This document shows positions 18,766 to 26,896 of a stretch of DNA of 64,000 nt, piece by piece. Position 1 is the stretch's first letter; every line of letters begins with the position of its first letter. The notes under the pieces are model-generated. The model was not told the DNA's origin, did no database searches, and was given only the letters and a program-made list of their open reading frames with translations. Origin of the DNA: Hyphomonas sp. Lineage in GTDB: Bacteria > Pseudomonadota > Alphaproteobacteria > Caulobacterales > Hyphomonadaceae. The translations under genes were made by a program, and so were the position numbers. The stretch is from positions 1,922,001 to 1,986,000 of the forward strand of contig CP051229.1 of the NCBI GenBank assembly GCA_017792365.1, read 5' to 3'.

Positions 18766-19209
18766 ATGTTCGCCCGCCTGATCGCCGCCAGCGCCCTCGT
18801 CGCCGCCGCCTGCGCACCCGCCTACGCGGAATCGAAAGCCCTCGACGTCCTGGTCGACCAGACCGTCGCGCTAAAGTTGAGCGCTCCCGCGAACTCGGTG
18901 GTCGTCGGCAACGCCGCCGTCATCGACGTCGCCATCCACGACCCGCGCACGCTCCTGATCACCGGCAAGGGGTTCGGCTCGACCAATCTGCTGGTGCTCG
19001 ATCACGCAGGCCGCACGGTCTACTCGAACCTGATGTCGGTCTCCGACAACCGCACCGACCAGCTCACCATTGTGCGCGGGGAAGGCAATTACACCTATTC
19101 CTGCACCGATCGCTGCCGCGCCACGCCGGTGGTCGGCGACGACGCCGCCCATATCGAGGACACCCTCAAGGGCGTGCAGGTCATGCAGAGCGCCGCCAGC
19201 GGCAACTAG
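18766..19209 (+). CDS. Orphan secretin N-terminal (pilus assembly N) domain protein
   Basis: An exported protein of 147 residues (signal ...AACAPAYAESK) whose body matches the N-terminal domain of CpaC-type secretins: VDQTVALKLSAPANSVVVGN followed by VAIHDPRTLLITGKGFGSTN and LLVLDHAGRTV parallels the CpaC stretch in this window (NKTYMLEFDADIVDIIVANP, MGMEQGESNIVFLGRNGVEL). There is no secretin channel domain. The C-terminal 50 residues are different and hold a Cys pair (YSCTDRCRATP). The start at 18766 has GGAG about 8 nt upstream. Its stop overlaps that of the convergent MFS gene by 4 bp. It may be an accessory part of the Tad secretin complex. Confidence 0.75.
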   Translation: MFARLIAASALVAAACAPAYAESKALDVLVDQTVALKLSAPANSVVVGNAAVIDVAIHDPRTLLITGKGFGSTNLLVLDHAGRTVYSNLMSVSDNRTDQLTIVRGEGNYTYSCTDRCRATPVVGDDAAHIEDTLKGVQVMQSAASGN

Positions 19210-20657
19210 CGTGCATTCCGCTCCCCGGGCGGCGACCGCACCAGCAACAGCATCAGCACCGCCCCTGTGATCAGCAGGGCCGGCACCGGCGCGAACCCGA
19301 TGCGCTGGTCCCCGCTCGCCGTCGTCGCCAGGCGCACCAGCAACGGCCCAAGCCACACGGTCGCCGTCGCCGCCATCATGTAGAGCCCGAAGAATTCCGA
19401 GACACGGCCCGCAGGCGCAACCCTCACCAGCATGTAGCGGCTGGAGGAAATGATCGCGGTTGCAAACACGGCCACGAACGCGATCGCGCCAAGATACGCC
19501 ACCTCGTAGAGCTGCGAGAAGAACGGCAGCCCGTTGACCGCATAATCTGCGCGGATCAGTCCGAACAGGATGCTCTCCTGCGAGACGGAGATCGCAGTCA
19601 GCACCCCGAGCGACAGCAGCACCAGTTCGACGATGATGGCGCGCCGCGGCCCGAACACCTTGTCCATGAACGAGCCGCCGAAGAACCCGCCAATGATCCC
19701 GAAGAACGAGCCCCAGATGCCGTAGAGCGCCAGCTCGGTCTGTCCCCAAGCCAGCACGCCGGCGGTATAGACCCCGCCAAGGCTCAGCAGCGTCGTCACT
19801 CCGTCCGCATAGATCATGCGGACGATCAGGAACCGCATCGCCTGCGGATGCTGTTTGAACAGATCCCGGATGTAGCGAATGAACACGCCCGCGCGCGAGA
19901 ACACGTTGCCGGACGCCCCGCCGAGCAGGATGTCCCGCCCTGCCCGCCGCCACGACCCGCCCGCAGGCGCGCCATCCGGCATGTAGAGGAAGAACGGAAC
20001 CATCAGCACGACCAGCCACACGGCCGTCACCGGTCCGATGCCGCGCGCGATCAGGTCCATGCGCCCTTCCGGCAGGCCGACAAGCCCCGGCGCCACGCTG
20101 AGCACCACGATCGCAAGCAGCCCGACAACCGCCCCCGCCTGCCCAAGCGAAAGTCCGAAACCGGAAATCGCCGACAGCGAAGACGGCCGCCCGGCCAGGG
20201 GCAGCATCGCGTTATGCATCACCTCGGAGTAGGTGTACGCGACATACCCAAGCGACAGCAGCGGCACGATCAGCGCAATCGGCAGCCCCGCCCCGCCCGG
20301 CTCGGCAAACCACAGCGTCGCCGAACACAACGCCAGCAACCCGATGAAGACCGCCAGCACCGGCTTGCGCTTGCCCGACCGGTCCATCATCGCGCCCAGC
20401 AGTGGCGCAGTGATCGCACAGATATACCCCGCCAGTTCGATCGAGCCCGCGATCAGCGCCTGCCCACGCACCGCATCGCCCACAACCGCGGATGCGAAGT
20501 AGGGCGGGAACACATAGATGACGACGAGGAAGTAATAGGGATTGCGGGCGAACTCGAACAGCGACCAGGAAAACCCGGCCGGCGCCCACATGCCGCCCGT
20601 CGCCGCATCGGGCGGCGGCGCGCGCTTGCCGTCTTCAGCAGCAGCCGGAGCAGACAT
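19206..20657 (-). CDS. MFS transporter, UMF1/Atg22-like
   Basis: A 483-residue carrier with about twelve hydrophobic segments and the MFS loop pattern DRSGKRKPVLAVF after the second helix, and FMDKVFGPRRAI in the second half. The general look (long N-terminal loop, FSLFEFARNPYYFLVVIYVF) fits the UMF1 group of unknown substrate. ATG at 20657 is preceded by GGGAGG at good spacing. It is monocistronic. Confidence 0.8.
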   Translation of the reverse strand: MSAPAAAEDGKRAPPPDAATGGMWAPAGFSWSLFEFARNPYYFLVVIYVFPPYFASAVVGDAVRGQALIAGSIELAGYICAITAPLLGAMMDRSGKRKPVLAVFIGLLALCSATLWFAEPGGAGLPIALIVPLLSLGYVAYTYSEVMHNAMLPLAGRPSSLSAISGFGLSLGQAGAVVGLLAIVVLSVAPGLVGLPEGRMDLIARGIGPVTAVWLVVLMVPFFLYMPDGAPAGGSWRRAGRDILLGGASGNVFSRAGVFIRYIRDLFKQHPQAMRFLIVRMIYADGVTTLLSLGGVYTAGVLAWGQTELALYGIWGSFFGIIGGFFGGSFMDKVFGPRRAIIVELVLLSLGVLTAISVSQESILFGLIRADYAVNGLPFFSQLYEVAYLGAIAFVAVFATAIISSSRYMLVRVAPAGRVSEFFGLYMMAATATVWLGPLLVRLATTASGDQRIGFAPVPALLITGAVLMLLLVRSPPGERNAR

Positions 20658-20757
20658 GAAACCTCCCGAACGCGGACGGTCTCGGACGCCGCCCTTTCTA
20701 CAGGATCATGACGACGCAACTTCTGGATGTCGATGGAGAAAACCCTGATCCCGCCCC

Positions 20758-22215
20758 TTACCGGAACGGCGGCTCGTCGAAGGCCCGCAGCTTGCGTGAA
20801 TGCAGCCGCGCCTCGCTGTCCTGCGCCAGCGTCTCCAGCGCATTGATCCCGATCCGGATGTGCTCGCCAATCGCCCGCTCGTAGAACCGGTTGGCCGCCC
20901 CCGCGAGCTTGATCTCGCCATGCAGCGGCTTGTCCGACACGCACAGCAACACGCCATAAGGCACGCGCAGCCGATAACCGTTGGCCGCAATCGTCGCGCT
21001 CTCCATGTCGATCGCAATCGCGCGTGACTGGTTGAACCGCCGCAGCGACGCCGTGAACCGCAGCTCCCAGTTGCGATCATCCGTGGTGATCACCGTACCG
21101 GTCCGCAGCCGCGCCTTCAGCGTCTCGCGGTCCTCGCCCGTCACGGTCTCGGCGGCCTGCTGCAGCGCCACCTGGATTTCCGCAATCGGCGGCACAGGGA
21201 TATCCGGCGGCAGGATCGCGTCCAGCACGTGGTCATCGCGCAGGTAGGCGTGCGCCAGTACATAATCGCCGATCCGCTGCGAGTGCCGCACGCCGCCGCA
21301 ATGCCCGACCATGATCCAGCATTCCGGACGCAGCACGGCGAGATGGTCGGTGATCGTCTTCGCATTCGACGGCCCCACGCCGATGTTCACCAGCGTGATG
21401 CCGTTCGCATTGTCCGCCTTCAGATGGTAGGCGGGCATCTGATAGCGCTTCCACGACCCGTCAGAAACTTGCTCGCCGCCCTCCTCCGACGTCGGCGTGA
21501 TGCGCATGCCGCCGGGCGTCACCAGCTCGGTATAACGCCCGCCAGCCTTCAACTCCTCGCGCGCCCATCCGACGAAGTGATCGACATAGCGATGGTAGTT
21601 GGTGAACAGGATATAGCGCTGGAAATCGTGGAACGGCGTGCCGGTATAGTGCTGCAGCCGCTGCAGCGAGAAATCCACGCGCGGCGCATCGAACAGCGCC
21701 AGCGGCTTCTCGCCGCGAAACATTTCCGGATCGCCGTCAGCGACCTCATCGCCGATATAACTCAGCCGGGGCGCCGGGAACCACCGCGCAAACTCCGCCG
21801 GCGGCAAAGCCTCCGCGTCCACCCCCGCGCCCGAATCGAGAACATACGGATACGGGATCTCGAGACTCGACGACGTAACCTCGATGCGAACCGGATAGTC
21901 GGCGACAATCTTCTCGAGCTGCGAAATCAGATAGCTGCGAAAGAAATCCGGCTGCGTGATCGTCGTCGCATAGACGCCCGCCTCTGACAGCTTGCCGAAC
22001 GAGCGCGAGATCGGCGGCGGCGGCCCGTCGGGATGATAGTGCACCCGTATTTCCGGATAGGCGAACGCACCGCCCGCGCGCTCCGCTTCGCTTGGCGTCT
22101 CGCCGTTTTCAACGAAAGCCGCGAGGGCCTTCCTCAACCGGTCCCGCGAAGCCTCGTACAGCTCCGCAACACGGTCCATCGCCTCGACAGGCGTCAGTCC
22201 AGATTCGCTTTTCAT
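20758..22215 (-). CDS. amn: AMP nucleosidase
   Basis: A 485-residue enzyme, the same length as known bacterial Amn, which splits AMP into adenine and ribose 5-phosphate. The C-terminal nucleoside phosphorylase-like domain has NIGVGPSNAKTITDHLA, GHCGGVRHSQRIGDYVLAH and the substrate-binding AIDMESATIAANGYR. The N-terminal part (DSGAGVDAEAL, RLSYIGDEVADG) matches the Amn-specific domain. It probably acts in adenylate homeostasis. No operon partner. Confidence 0.95.
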   Translation of the reverse strand: MKSESGLTPVEAMDRVAELYEASRDRLRKALAAFVENGETPSEAERAGGAFAYPEIRVHYHPDGPPPPISRSFGKLSEAGVYATTITQPDFFRSYLISQLEKIVADYPVRIEVTSSSLEIPYPYVLDSGAGVDAEALPPAEFARWFPAPRLSYIGDEVADGDPEMFRGEKPLALFDAPRVDFSLQRLQHYTGTPFHDFQRYILFTNYHRYVDHFVGWAREELKAGGRYTELVTPGGMRITPTSEEGGEQVSDGSWKRYQMPAYHLKADNANGITLVNIGVGPSNAKTITDHLAVLRPECWIMVGHCGGVRHSQRIGDYVLAHAYLRDDHVLDAILPPDIPVPPIAEIQVALQQAAETVTGEDRETLKARLRTGTVITTDDRNWELRFTASLRRFNQSRAIAIDMESATIAANGYRLRVPYGVLLCVSDKPLHGEIKLAGAANRFYERAIGEHIRIGINALETLAQDSEARLHSRKLRAFDEPPFR

Positions 22216-22301
22216 CGCGGAAAAATGAAGACGTCAGCGGCGGCGGTCAATCGCAACCGTGTGACGCCTCCACAAGCGAGGACCAGATCGAAAGCCGGCG
22301 T

Positions 22302-23351
22302 CTACTCTGCCGCCAGCCCCTTGCCCTTGGCGGCCTTGTCGAAATTGGCCCACACGCCATCCGCGCCGTGCCAGTCGCCGCCCGTGGCGCCCTTGGAATA
22401 TTCCGTCGCCCGCGCCTCGAAGAAGTTCGCGTGCTCGACCCCGTTCAGGATCTCCGAAAGCCACGGAATCGGGTGCTCCTTCACGCCATACAGCGTCGGC
22501 AGCTTCAGCTGGCCGAGGCGCCAGTCGGCGATGTAGCGGATGTACTGCTTGATGTCGTGCGGCGTCATGCCTTCGACATCGCCCATCTCGAACGCAAGGT
22601 CGATGAAGCGGTCTTCAAGACCCACCACCGTGCGGCAGCACTCGACGATCTCTTCCTTCACCTTCTCCGTCAGCGCACCGGTCTCGGCCGCGAACGAATG
22701 GAACAGGCGGATCATCCCCTCGCAGTGCAGCGACTCATCGCGCACCGACCACGACACGATCTGCCCCATCCCCTTCATCTTGTTGAAGCGCGGGAAGTTC
22801 ATCAGCATCGCAAAAGAGGCGAACAGCTGCAGGCCCTCTGTGAACGCGCCGAACATGGCCACCGTCGCCAAGATGTCCTCGTCCGTCTCGACGCCAAACT
22901 TCTGCATGTAGTCGTGTTTGTCCGCCATCTCCTTGTAGTCCATGAAGGCGGAGAACTCGGTGTCCGGCATCCCGATCGTTTCAAGCAGCAGCGCATAGGC
23001 TGCGATGTGGATCGTCTCCATGTTGGAGAACGAGGCCAGCATCATCTTGATCTCGGTCGGTTTGAAGACGCGCGAATAGCGCTCCATGTAGTTGTCGTTC
23101 ACTTCCACGTCCGACTGCGTGAAGAAGCGGAAGATCTGCGTCAGCAGGTTGCGCTCAGCGTCCGACAGGCGGCCCGCCCAGTCCTTGCAGTCCTCGCCTA
23201 GCGGCACCTCCTCGGGCATCCAGTGGATCTGCTGCTGGCGCTTCCAGAAATCGTAGGCCCACGGATACCGGAACGGCTTGTAGGAATGCGAAGGCGTCAG
23301 AAGGCCGACCCTCCCGCCCTGCGCTGGCGCCGTTCTCTTGGCCTCGGACAT
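22302..23351 (-). CDS. nrdB: Ribonucleotide reductase class I, small (radical) subunit
   Basis: A 349-residue R2 subunit. Iron ligands and radical tyrosine appear in the ferritin-like helices: Glu in DVEVNDNY, the ETIHIAAY block (Glu, His, Tyr), and RDESLHCEGM for the second site. It provides the tyrosyl radical for NrdA. There is no N-terminal ATP-cone. GGAGGG lies 5 nt before the ATG. Two NrdR-type boxes lie 36-83 bp upstream (23387-23402 and 23419-23434). Confidence 0.97.
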   Translation of the reverse strand: MSEAKRTAPAQGGRVGLLTPSHSYKPFRYPWAYDFWKRQQQIHWMPEEVPLGEDCKDWAGRLSDAERNLLTQIFRFFTQSDVEVNDNYMERYSRVFKPTEIKMMLASFSNMETIHIAAYALLLETIGMPDTEFSAFMDYKEMADKHDYMQKFGVETDEDILATVAMFGAFTEGLQLFASFAMLMNFPRFNKMKGMGQIVSWSVRDESLHCEGMIRLFHSFAAETGALTEKVKEEIVECCRTVVGLEDRFIDLAFEMGDVEGMTPHDIKQYIRYIADWRLGQLKLPTLYGVKEHPIPWLSEILNGVEHANFFEARATEYSKGATGGDWHGADGVWANFDKAAKGKGLAAE

Positions 23352-23386
23352 TGAACCCTCCGGATACGATTCTGCGAGCCGTCAGA

Positions 23387-23402
23387 ACACCATATATAGC
23401 GT
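23387..23402. promoter_or_regulatory. NrdR box 1 upstream of nrdB
   Basis: The 16-bp ACACCATATATAGCGT closely matches the palindromic NrdR consensus (ACAC-w-ATATAT-w-GTGT). NrdR represses ribonucleotide reductase genes by binding paired boxes. Confidence 0.8.
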
Positions 23403-23418
23403 TAACGAATGGTGTTTT

Positions 23419-23434
23419 GAACTAGATATGGCGC
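23419..23434. promoter_or_regulatory. NrdR box 2 upstream of nrdB (weaker)
   Basis: GAACTAGATATGGCGC keeps the core of the NrdR palindrome (10 of 16 positions) and starts exactly 32 bp from box 1, about three helical turns, the usual spacing of NrdR pairs. Confidence 0.6.
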
Positions 23435-23627
23435 CTGCTGGCCCCCAGCCACGCCGCAATCAGCCCACGAAATTGCCATGGCCAACCGATTCCCGCACCC
23501 CCTCAAAGCGGCGGCCTCCCCGCTCTCCACAGAACATCGCGTGCGCGCAGACGCGCACGATCAGCCCGCACGCGCCGCAGGCGCCGCGATTCCTGCAAGC
23601 GGGTCCGAACAAAAGGAAAGGATAGGC

Positions 23628-24389
23628 CTAGCGGCGCAGCGTGAAGCTGAAGGCCGCGAACTGCTCGCGCAGCTTGATGTCGTTGTCGCCATTGGCGTCG
23701 GAATACGACATTTCCCGCTCGACAAGCCCCAGCGACATCTGGCTGCCGGCCCACGTCGACCAGGCCACGCCGGCCTGCAGGTCGCCCACCGTCACCTGAT
23801 CGTGCAGCGAAACGCCGCTCACGCTGCGCTCGTCGGCGAGGTTCCAAACCAGCGCCTCGTTCTCGGCGCCGACAAAGAAGTACCACGAGGGAGTCTTCAC
23901 ATTGGTGCCGCGCAGGTCGCGATCGGAAAGGTTCTGACCGATACGAACTTCACCGCCTGTCCGCGTCGTGTCGTTGCCGCCGCGATTGCGTTCGATCTGG
24001 GCGCGCGGCGCAACCTCGAAGTCCAGCGCAAAACCGGTCTCGGCGGCCGTCGCGCCAAACGCCACCTCGGCGCTCAGCGTCTCGCCGGGCTGTCCGCGCA
24101 GCGCCTGCGGCGTCGACAGGTCCAGCGCCCTGAACCGGGCCGCCGCCTGCGGGCGGGCAAAATTGCCGGGACTGAATTGCGTGCCGACCCGGACGGGAAG
24201 GCCAAACTGCTGGTCGCCGGTCGTCGCCGAATAGTCTGGCTGGACATCCTCGGTAAGACTGGCGCCGGCGACTGCCTGGCTCGGCGCGACCGGGCCGACG
24301 TCAAGCCGGATCTGACCGTCATCTTGCCGGGGCGCAGTGCACCCCAGGCAGCTCATAGCCACAAAGCTGGTTGCTAAACCCGTAATCAT
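23628..24389 (-). CDS. Exported outer-membrane-like protein, possibly LpxR-type barrel
   Basis: A 253-residue protein with an N-terminal lipoprotein-like signal (SFVAMSCLGC) and a body of alternating hydrophobic/polar strands ending FAAFSFTLRR, the kind of C-terminus expected of a beta-barrel. The block RGTNVKTPSWYFFVGAENEA followed by strands with aromatic girdles resembles lipid A deacylase LpxR/DUF2219-like barrels, but I do not see firm catalytic residues. It lies between nrdB and nrdA, with no visible link to nucleotide metabolism. It has its own ~260-bp upstream gap. Confidence 0.5.
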   Translation of the reverse strand: MITGLATSFVAMSCLGCTAPRQDDGQIRLDVGPVAPSQAVAGASLTEDVQPDYSATTGDQQFGLPVRVGTQFSPGNFARPQAAARFRALDLSTPQALRGQPGETLSAEVAFGATAAETGFALDFEVAPRAQIERNRGGNDTTRTGGEVRIGQNLSDRDLRGTNVKTPSWYFFVGAENEALVWNLADERSVSGVSLHDQVTVGDLQAGVAWSTWAGSQMSLGLVEREMSYSDANGDNDIKLREQFAAFSFTLRR

Positions 24390-24573
24390 GCAAGTCGCCT
24401 GTATCCACCCACACGAACCAAGATGCTCTGCTCGGGAACTTTACAATCCCCTAACGAACTTGGCCAAATCGTGTTCCGCTTAGTCCCCAAAAATACGCAA
24501 GCCTGATCAAACTGTGGCCAAGCCTATCCTTAGGCTAACCCGGATTCAATCATTCTCGTGAGAGAAGAAATAA

Positions 24574-24603
24574 GCGCCTGAATTCACAGTGGAATTCAGG
24601 CGC
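24574..24603 (-). terminator. Intrinsic terminator after nrdA
   Basis: A perfect 12-bp stem (GCGCCTGAATTC / GAATTCAGGCGC) with a 6-nt loop, followed on the coding strand by TTATTTCTTCT. It lies about 50 bp after the nrdA stop codon. Confidence 0.85.
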
Positions 24604-24650
24604 CAAGGCATTGCGGAATTTGTCCCGAAACGGGAATCGGCAGGTTCGGT

Positions 24651-26513
24651 CTACTGGCAGGCCAGGCACTCTTCGTAGTCGGTTTGCGTCTTGGCGATTT
24701 TTTCCGCCTGGACACGCTCCGACCCGGCGAACGCCGCGCGCTGCAGCGATTTGGAACGGCAGTAATACAGCGACTTCAGGCCCTTCTCCCATGCCGTCCA
24801 GTGCAGCATGTGAAGGTCCCACTTCTCGATATCGGCCGGCAGGAACAGGTTCAGCGACTGCGACTGGCAGATGTACGGCGTACGGTCCGCCGCCAGCTCG
24901 ATGATCCAGCGCTGGTCGATCTCGAACGCGGTCCGGAAGATCATCTTCTCGTCTTCGGTCAGGCAATCGAGGTGCTGCACCGAACCCTCATGCTCGAGGA
25001 TCGACGCCCACACGCCCGGCGTGTTGGCGTCGTGCGCATCCAGCACCTTCTCGAGGTGCGGGTTCTTCACCGAGAACGAACCCGACAGCGTCTTGTGCGT
25101 GTAGATGTTGGCCGGGATCGGCTCGATGCCCGCCGACGTACCGCCGCAGATGATCGAAATCGACGCCGTCGGCGCGATCGCCAGCTTGTGGGAGAAGCGC
25201 GCCATCACGCCAGCGTCCGCCGCATCCGGGCACGGCCCGCGCTCATGCGCCAGCTTCACGGACGCCGCATCGGCCCCGCGACGCAGATGCTTGAACATCG
25301 CGTTGTTCCACGCCTTCGCCGGCGCCGATTCCAGCGGCACGCCCTGCCCCTGCAGGAAGGAGTGGAAGCCCATCAGGCCAAGCCCGACCGACCGCTCGCG
25401 CTGGGCGGAATAGACGGCACGCGCCATTTCCGGCGGCGCACGGCCGATGAAGTCTTCCAGAACGTTGTCGAGGAAGCGGAAGATGTCTTCGAGGAAGCGC
25501 TCGTCCTTCTTCCATTCGAGGAATTTCTCGGCGTTGACCGACGACAGGCAGCACACCGCGGTCCGGTCGTTGCCAAGGTGATCGGTGCCGGTCGGCAGCA
25601 TGATCTCCGAGCACAGGTTCGACTGGCGCACCTTCAGGCCGTGCTGGCGCTGGTGCGCCGGCATCGCGTTGTTCACGGTGTCGGAGAAGATCAGGTACGG
25701 CTCGCCCGTGGCCATCCGCAGCTCGAGGATCTTCTGCCACAGCGCACGCGCCTGCACTTCCTTGATGACGCGATCATCCTTCGGCGAGCGCAGGCCGAAC
25801 ATGCCGTCGGCGCGCACCGCTTCCATGAACTCGTCGGTGATGTTGATGCCGTGGTGCAGGTTCAGCGATTTGCGGTTGAAGTCGCCCGCCGCCTTCCGGA
25901 TCTCCAGGAATTCCTCGATCTCCGGGTGATGGATGTCGAGGTAGCAGGCAGCCGAACCGCGGCGCAGCGACCCCTGGCTGATCGCGAGCGTCAGCGAGTC
26001 CATCACGCGGATGAACGGGATGATGCCCGACGTCTGTCCGTTCTGGCCGACCTTCTCGCCGATCGAGCGGACCTCGCCCCAGTACGTCCCGATGCCGCCG
26101 CCATTCGAGGCCAGCCACACGTTTTCGTTCCAGGTCTCGACAATGCCGTCCAGCGAATCGGAAACGCCGTTCAGGAAGCAGGAGATCGGCAGGCCACGCT
26201 CGGCGCCGCCATTCGACAGCACCGGGGTCGCCGGCATGAACCACAGGTTCGAGATGTAATCGTAGATCCGCTGCGCGTGGTCGGCGTCATCGGCATAGGC
26301 CGTGGCGACGCGCGCAAACATGCCCTGGAAGGTCTCGTCCGGCAGCAGGTAACGGTCGCGCAGCGTCGTCTTGCCGAACTCCGTCAGCAGTGCATCGCGA
26401 GCGTGATCGACGGTCACGCCTTCGACGACTCGCAGGTTCGCATGCGCCTTGGGTTTACCACGACGCTTGGCGGCTTTTTGCGTTTGAGCAGAGGAGGCAG
26501 CTTTAGCGGACAT
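24651..26513 (-). CDS. nrdA: Ribonucleotide reductase class I, large (catalytic) subunit
   Basis: A 620-residue R1 subunit reducing ribonucleoside diphosphates. Visible are LWFMPATPVLSNGG, the active-site Cys-bearing NLCSEI and CCLSSVN, the IAPTASISIICGGTSAGIEP glycyl-like loop block, and the redox-active C-terminal CLACQ pair. The N-terminus (~45 residues before the first core helix) lacks the ~90-residue ATP-cone of long NrdA proteins, so activity-level dATP control is probably missing. Two NrdR-type boxes lie 45-91 bp upstream. A strong terminator follows. Confidence 0.96.
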   Translation of the reverse strand: MSAKAASSAQTQKAAKRRGKPKAHANLRVVEGVTVDHARDALLTEFGKTTLRDRYLLPDETFQGMFARVATAYADDADHAQRIYDYISNLWFMPATPVLSNGGAERGLPISCFLNGVSDSLDGIVETWNENVWLASNGGGIGTYWGEVRSIGEKVGQNGQTSGIIPFIRVMDSLTLAISQGSLRRGSAACYLDIHHPEIEEFLEIRKAAGDFNRKSLNLHHGINITDEFMEAVRADGMFGLRSPKDDRVIKEVQARALWQKILELRMATGEPYLIFSDTVNNAMPAHQRQHGLKVRQSNLCSEIMLPTGTDHLGNDRTAVCCLSSVNAEKFLEWKKDERFLEDIFRFLDNVLEDFIGRAPPEMARAVYSAQRERSVGLGLMGFHSFLQGQGVPLESAPAKAWNNAMFKHLRRGADAASVKLAHERGPCPDAADAGVMARFSHKLAIAPTASISIICGGTSAGIEPIPANIYTHKTLSGSFSVKNPHLEKVLDAHDANTPGVWASILEHEGSVQHLDCLTEDEKMIFRTAFEIDQRWIIELAADRTPYICQSQSLNLFLPADIEKWDLHMLHWTAWEKGLKSLYYCRSKSLQRAAFAGSERVQAEKIAKTQTDYEECLACQ

Positions 26514-26557
26514 CTACGAGACTCTTCCCAACATTCATGACGTTATTAGGACCGCCA

Positions 26558-26573
26558 CCCCTAGCAATGGTGT
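26558..26573. promoter_or_regulatory. NrdR box upstream of nrdA (weaker half of pair)
   Basis: CCCCTAGCAATGGTGT keeps about 10 of 16 consensus positions, chiefly the outer arms (CCTA and GGTGT), and starts 31 bp from the better box at 26589, the spacing expected for a NrdR pair. Confidence 0.5.
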
Positions 26574-26588
26574 GATTGTTCAGCCCTA

Positions 26589-26604
26589 GCCCTACATGTA
26601 GTGT
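26589..26604. promoter_or_regulatory. NrdR box upstream of nrdA
   Basis: GCCCTACATGTAGTGT is a good match to the NrdR palindrome (CTA-x-ATGTAG core with GTGT arm; about 12-13 of 16 positions). Together with the box at 26558 it suggests nrdA and nrdB are repressed by the same regulator. Confidence 0.65.
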
Positions 26605-26896
26605 CGCCATAGGATTAATTAACGGTCAACGGCCGGGGCGGTTAATAAAAATTCTTTTCCACTGGGAAAAGAAACCTGTGATTCAGACCCCGTTAACCAA
26701 CCGATTCCGAAGGCTGAAAAACGCCCCGTTTTCGCAACCGGATTCACCATAAGCGACCCGCCAGACCCTCTTCGGATTCGCGTCCACAGTCCCCTTGCCA
26801 GAGACCAGCGCGACTTGCCCATCCGAGGAGAATCGCCTCGACACGCGATTCCCTCCCGGCCTAGCCTTTAAGCTCGCATCAGGCCGGGAGGGGCAC
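26605..26896. other. Non-coding gap between nrdA control region and amidohydrolase gene
   Basis: No gene seen. The part at 26610-26660 is AT-rich. An inverted repeat TTCTTTTCC/GGAAAAGAA (26652-26673, 4-nt loop) is followed on the minus strand by TTTTTATT and so looks like a weak terminator aimed toward nrdA. The remainder should hold the promoter of the plus-strand gene at 26897. Confidence 0.4.
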
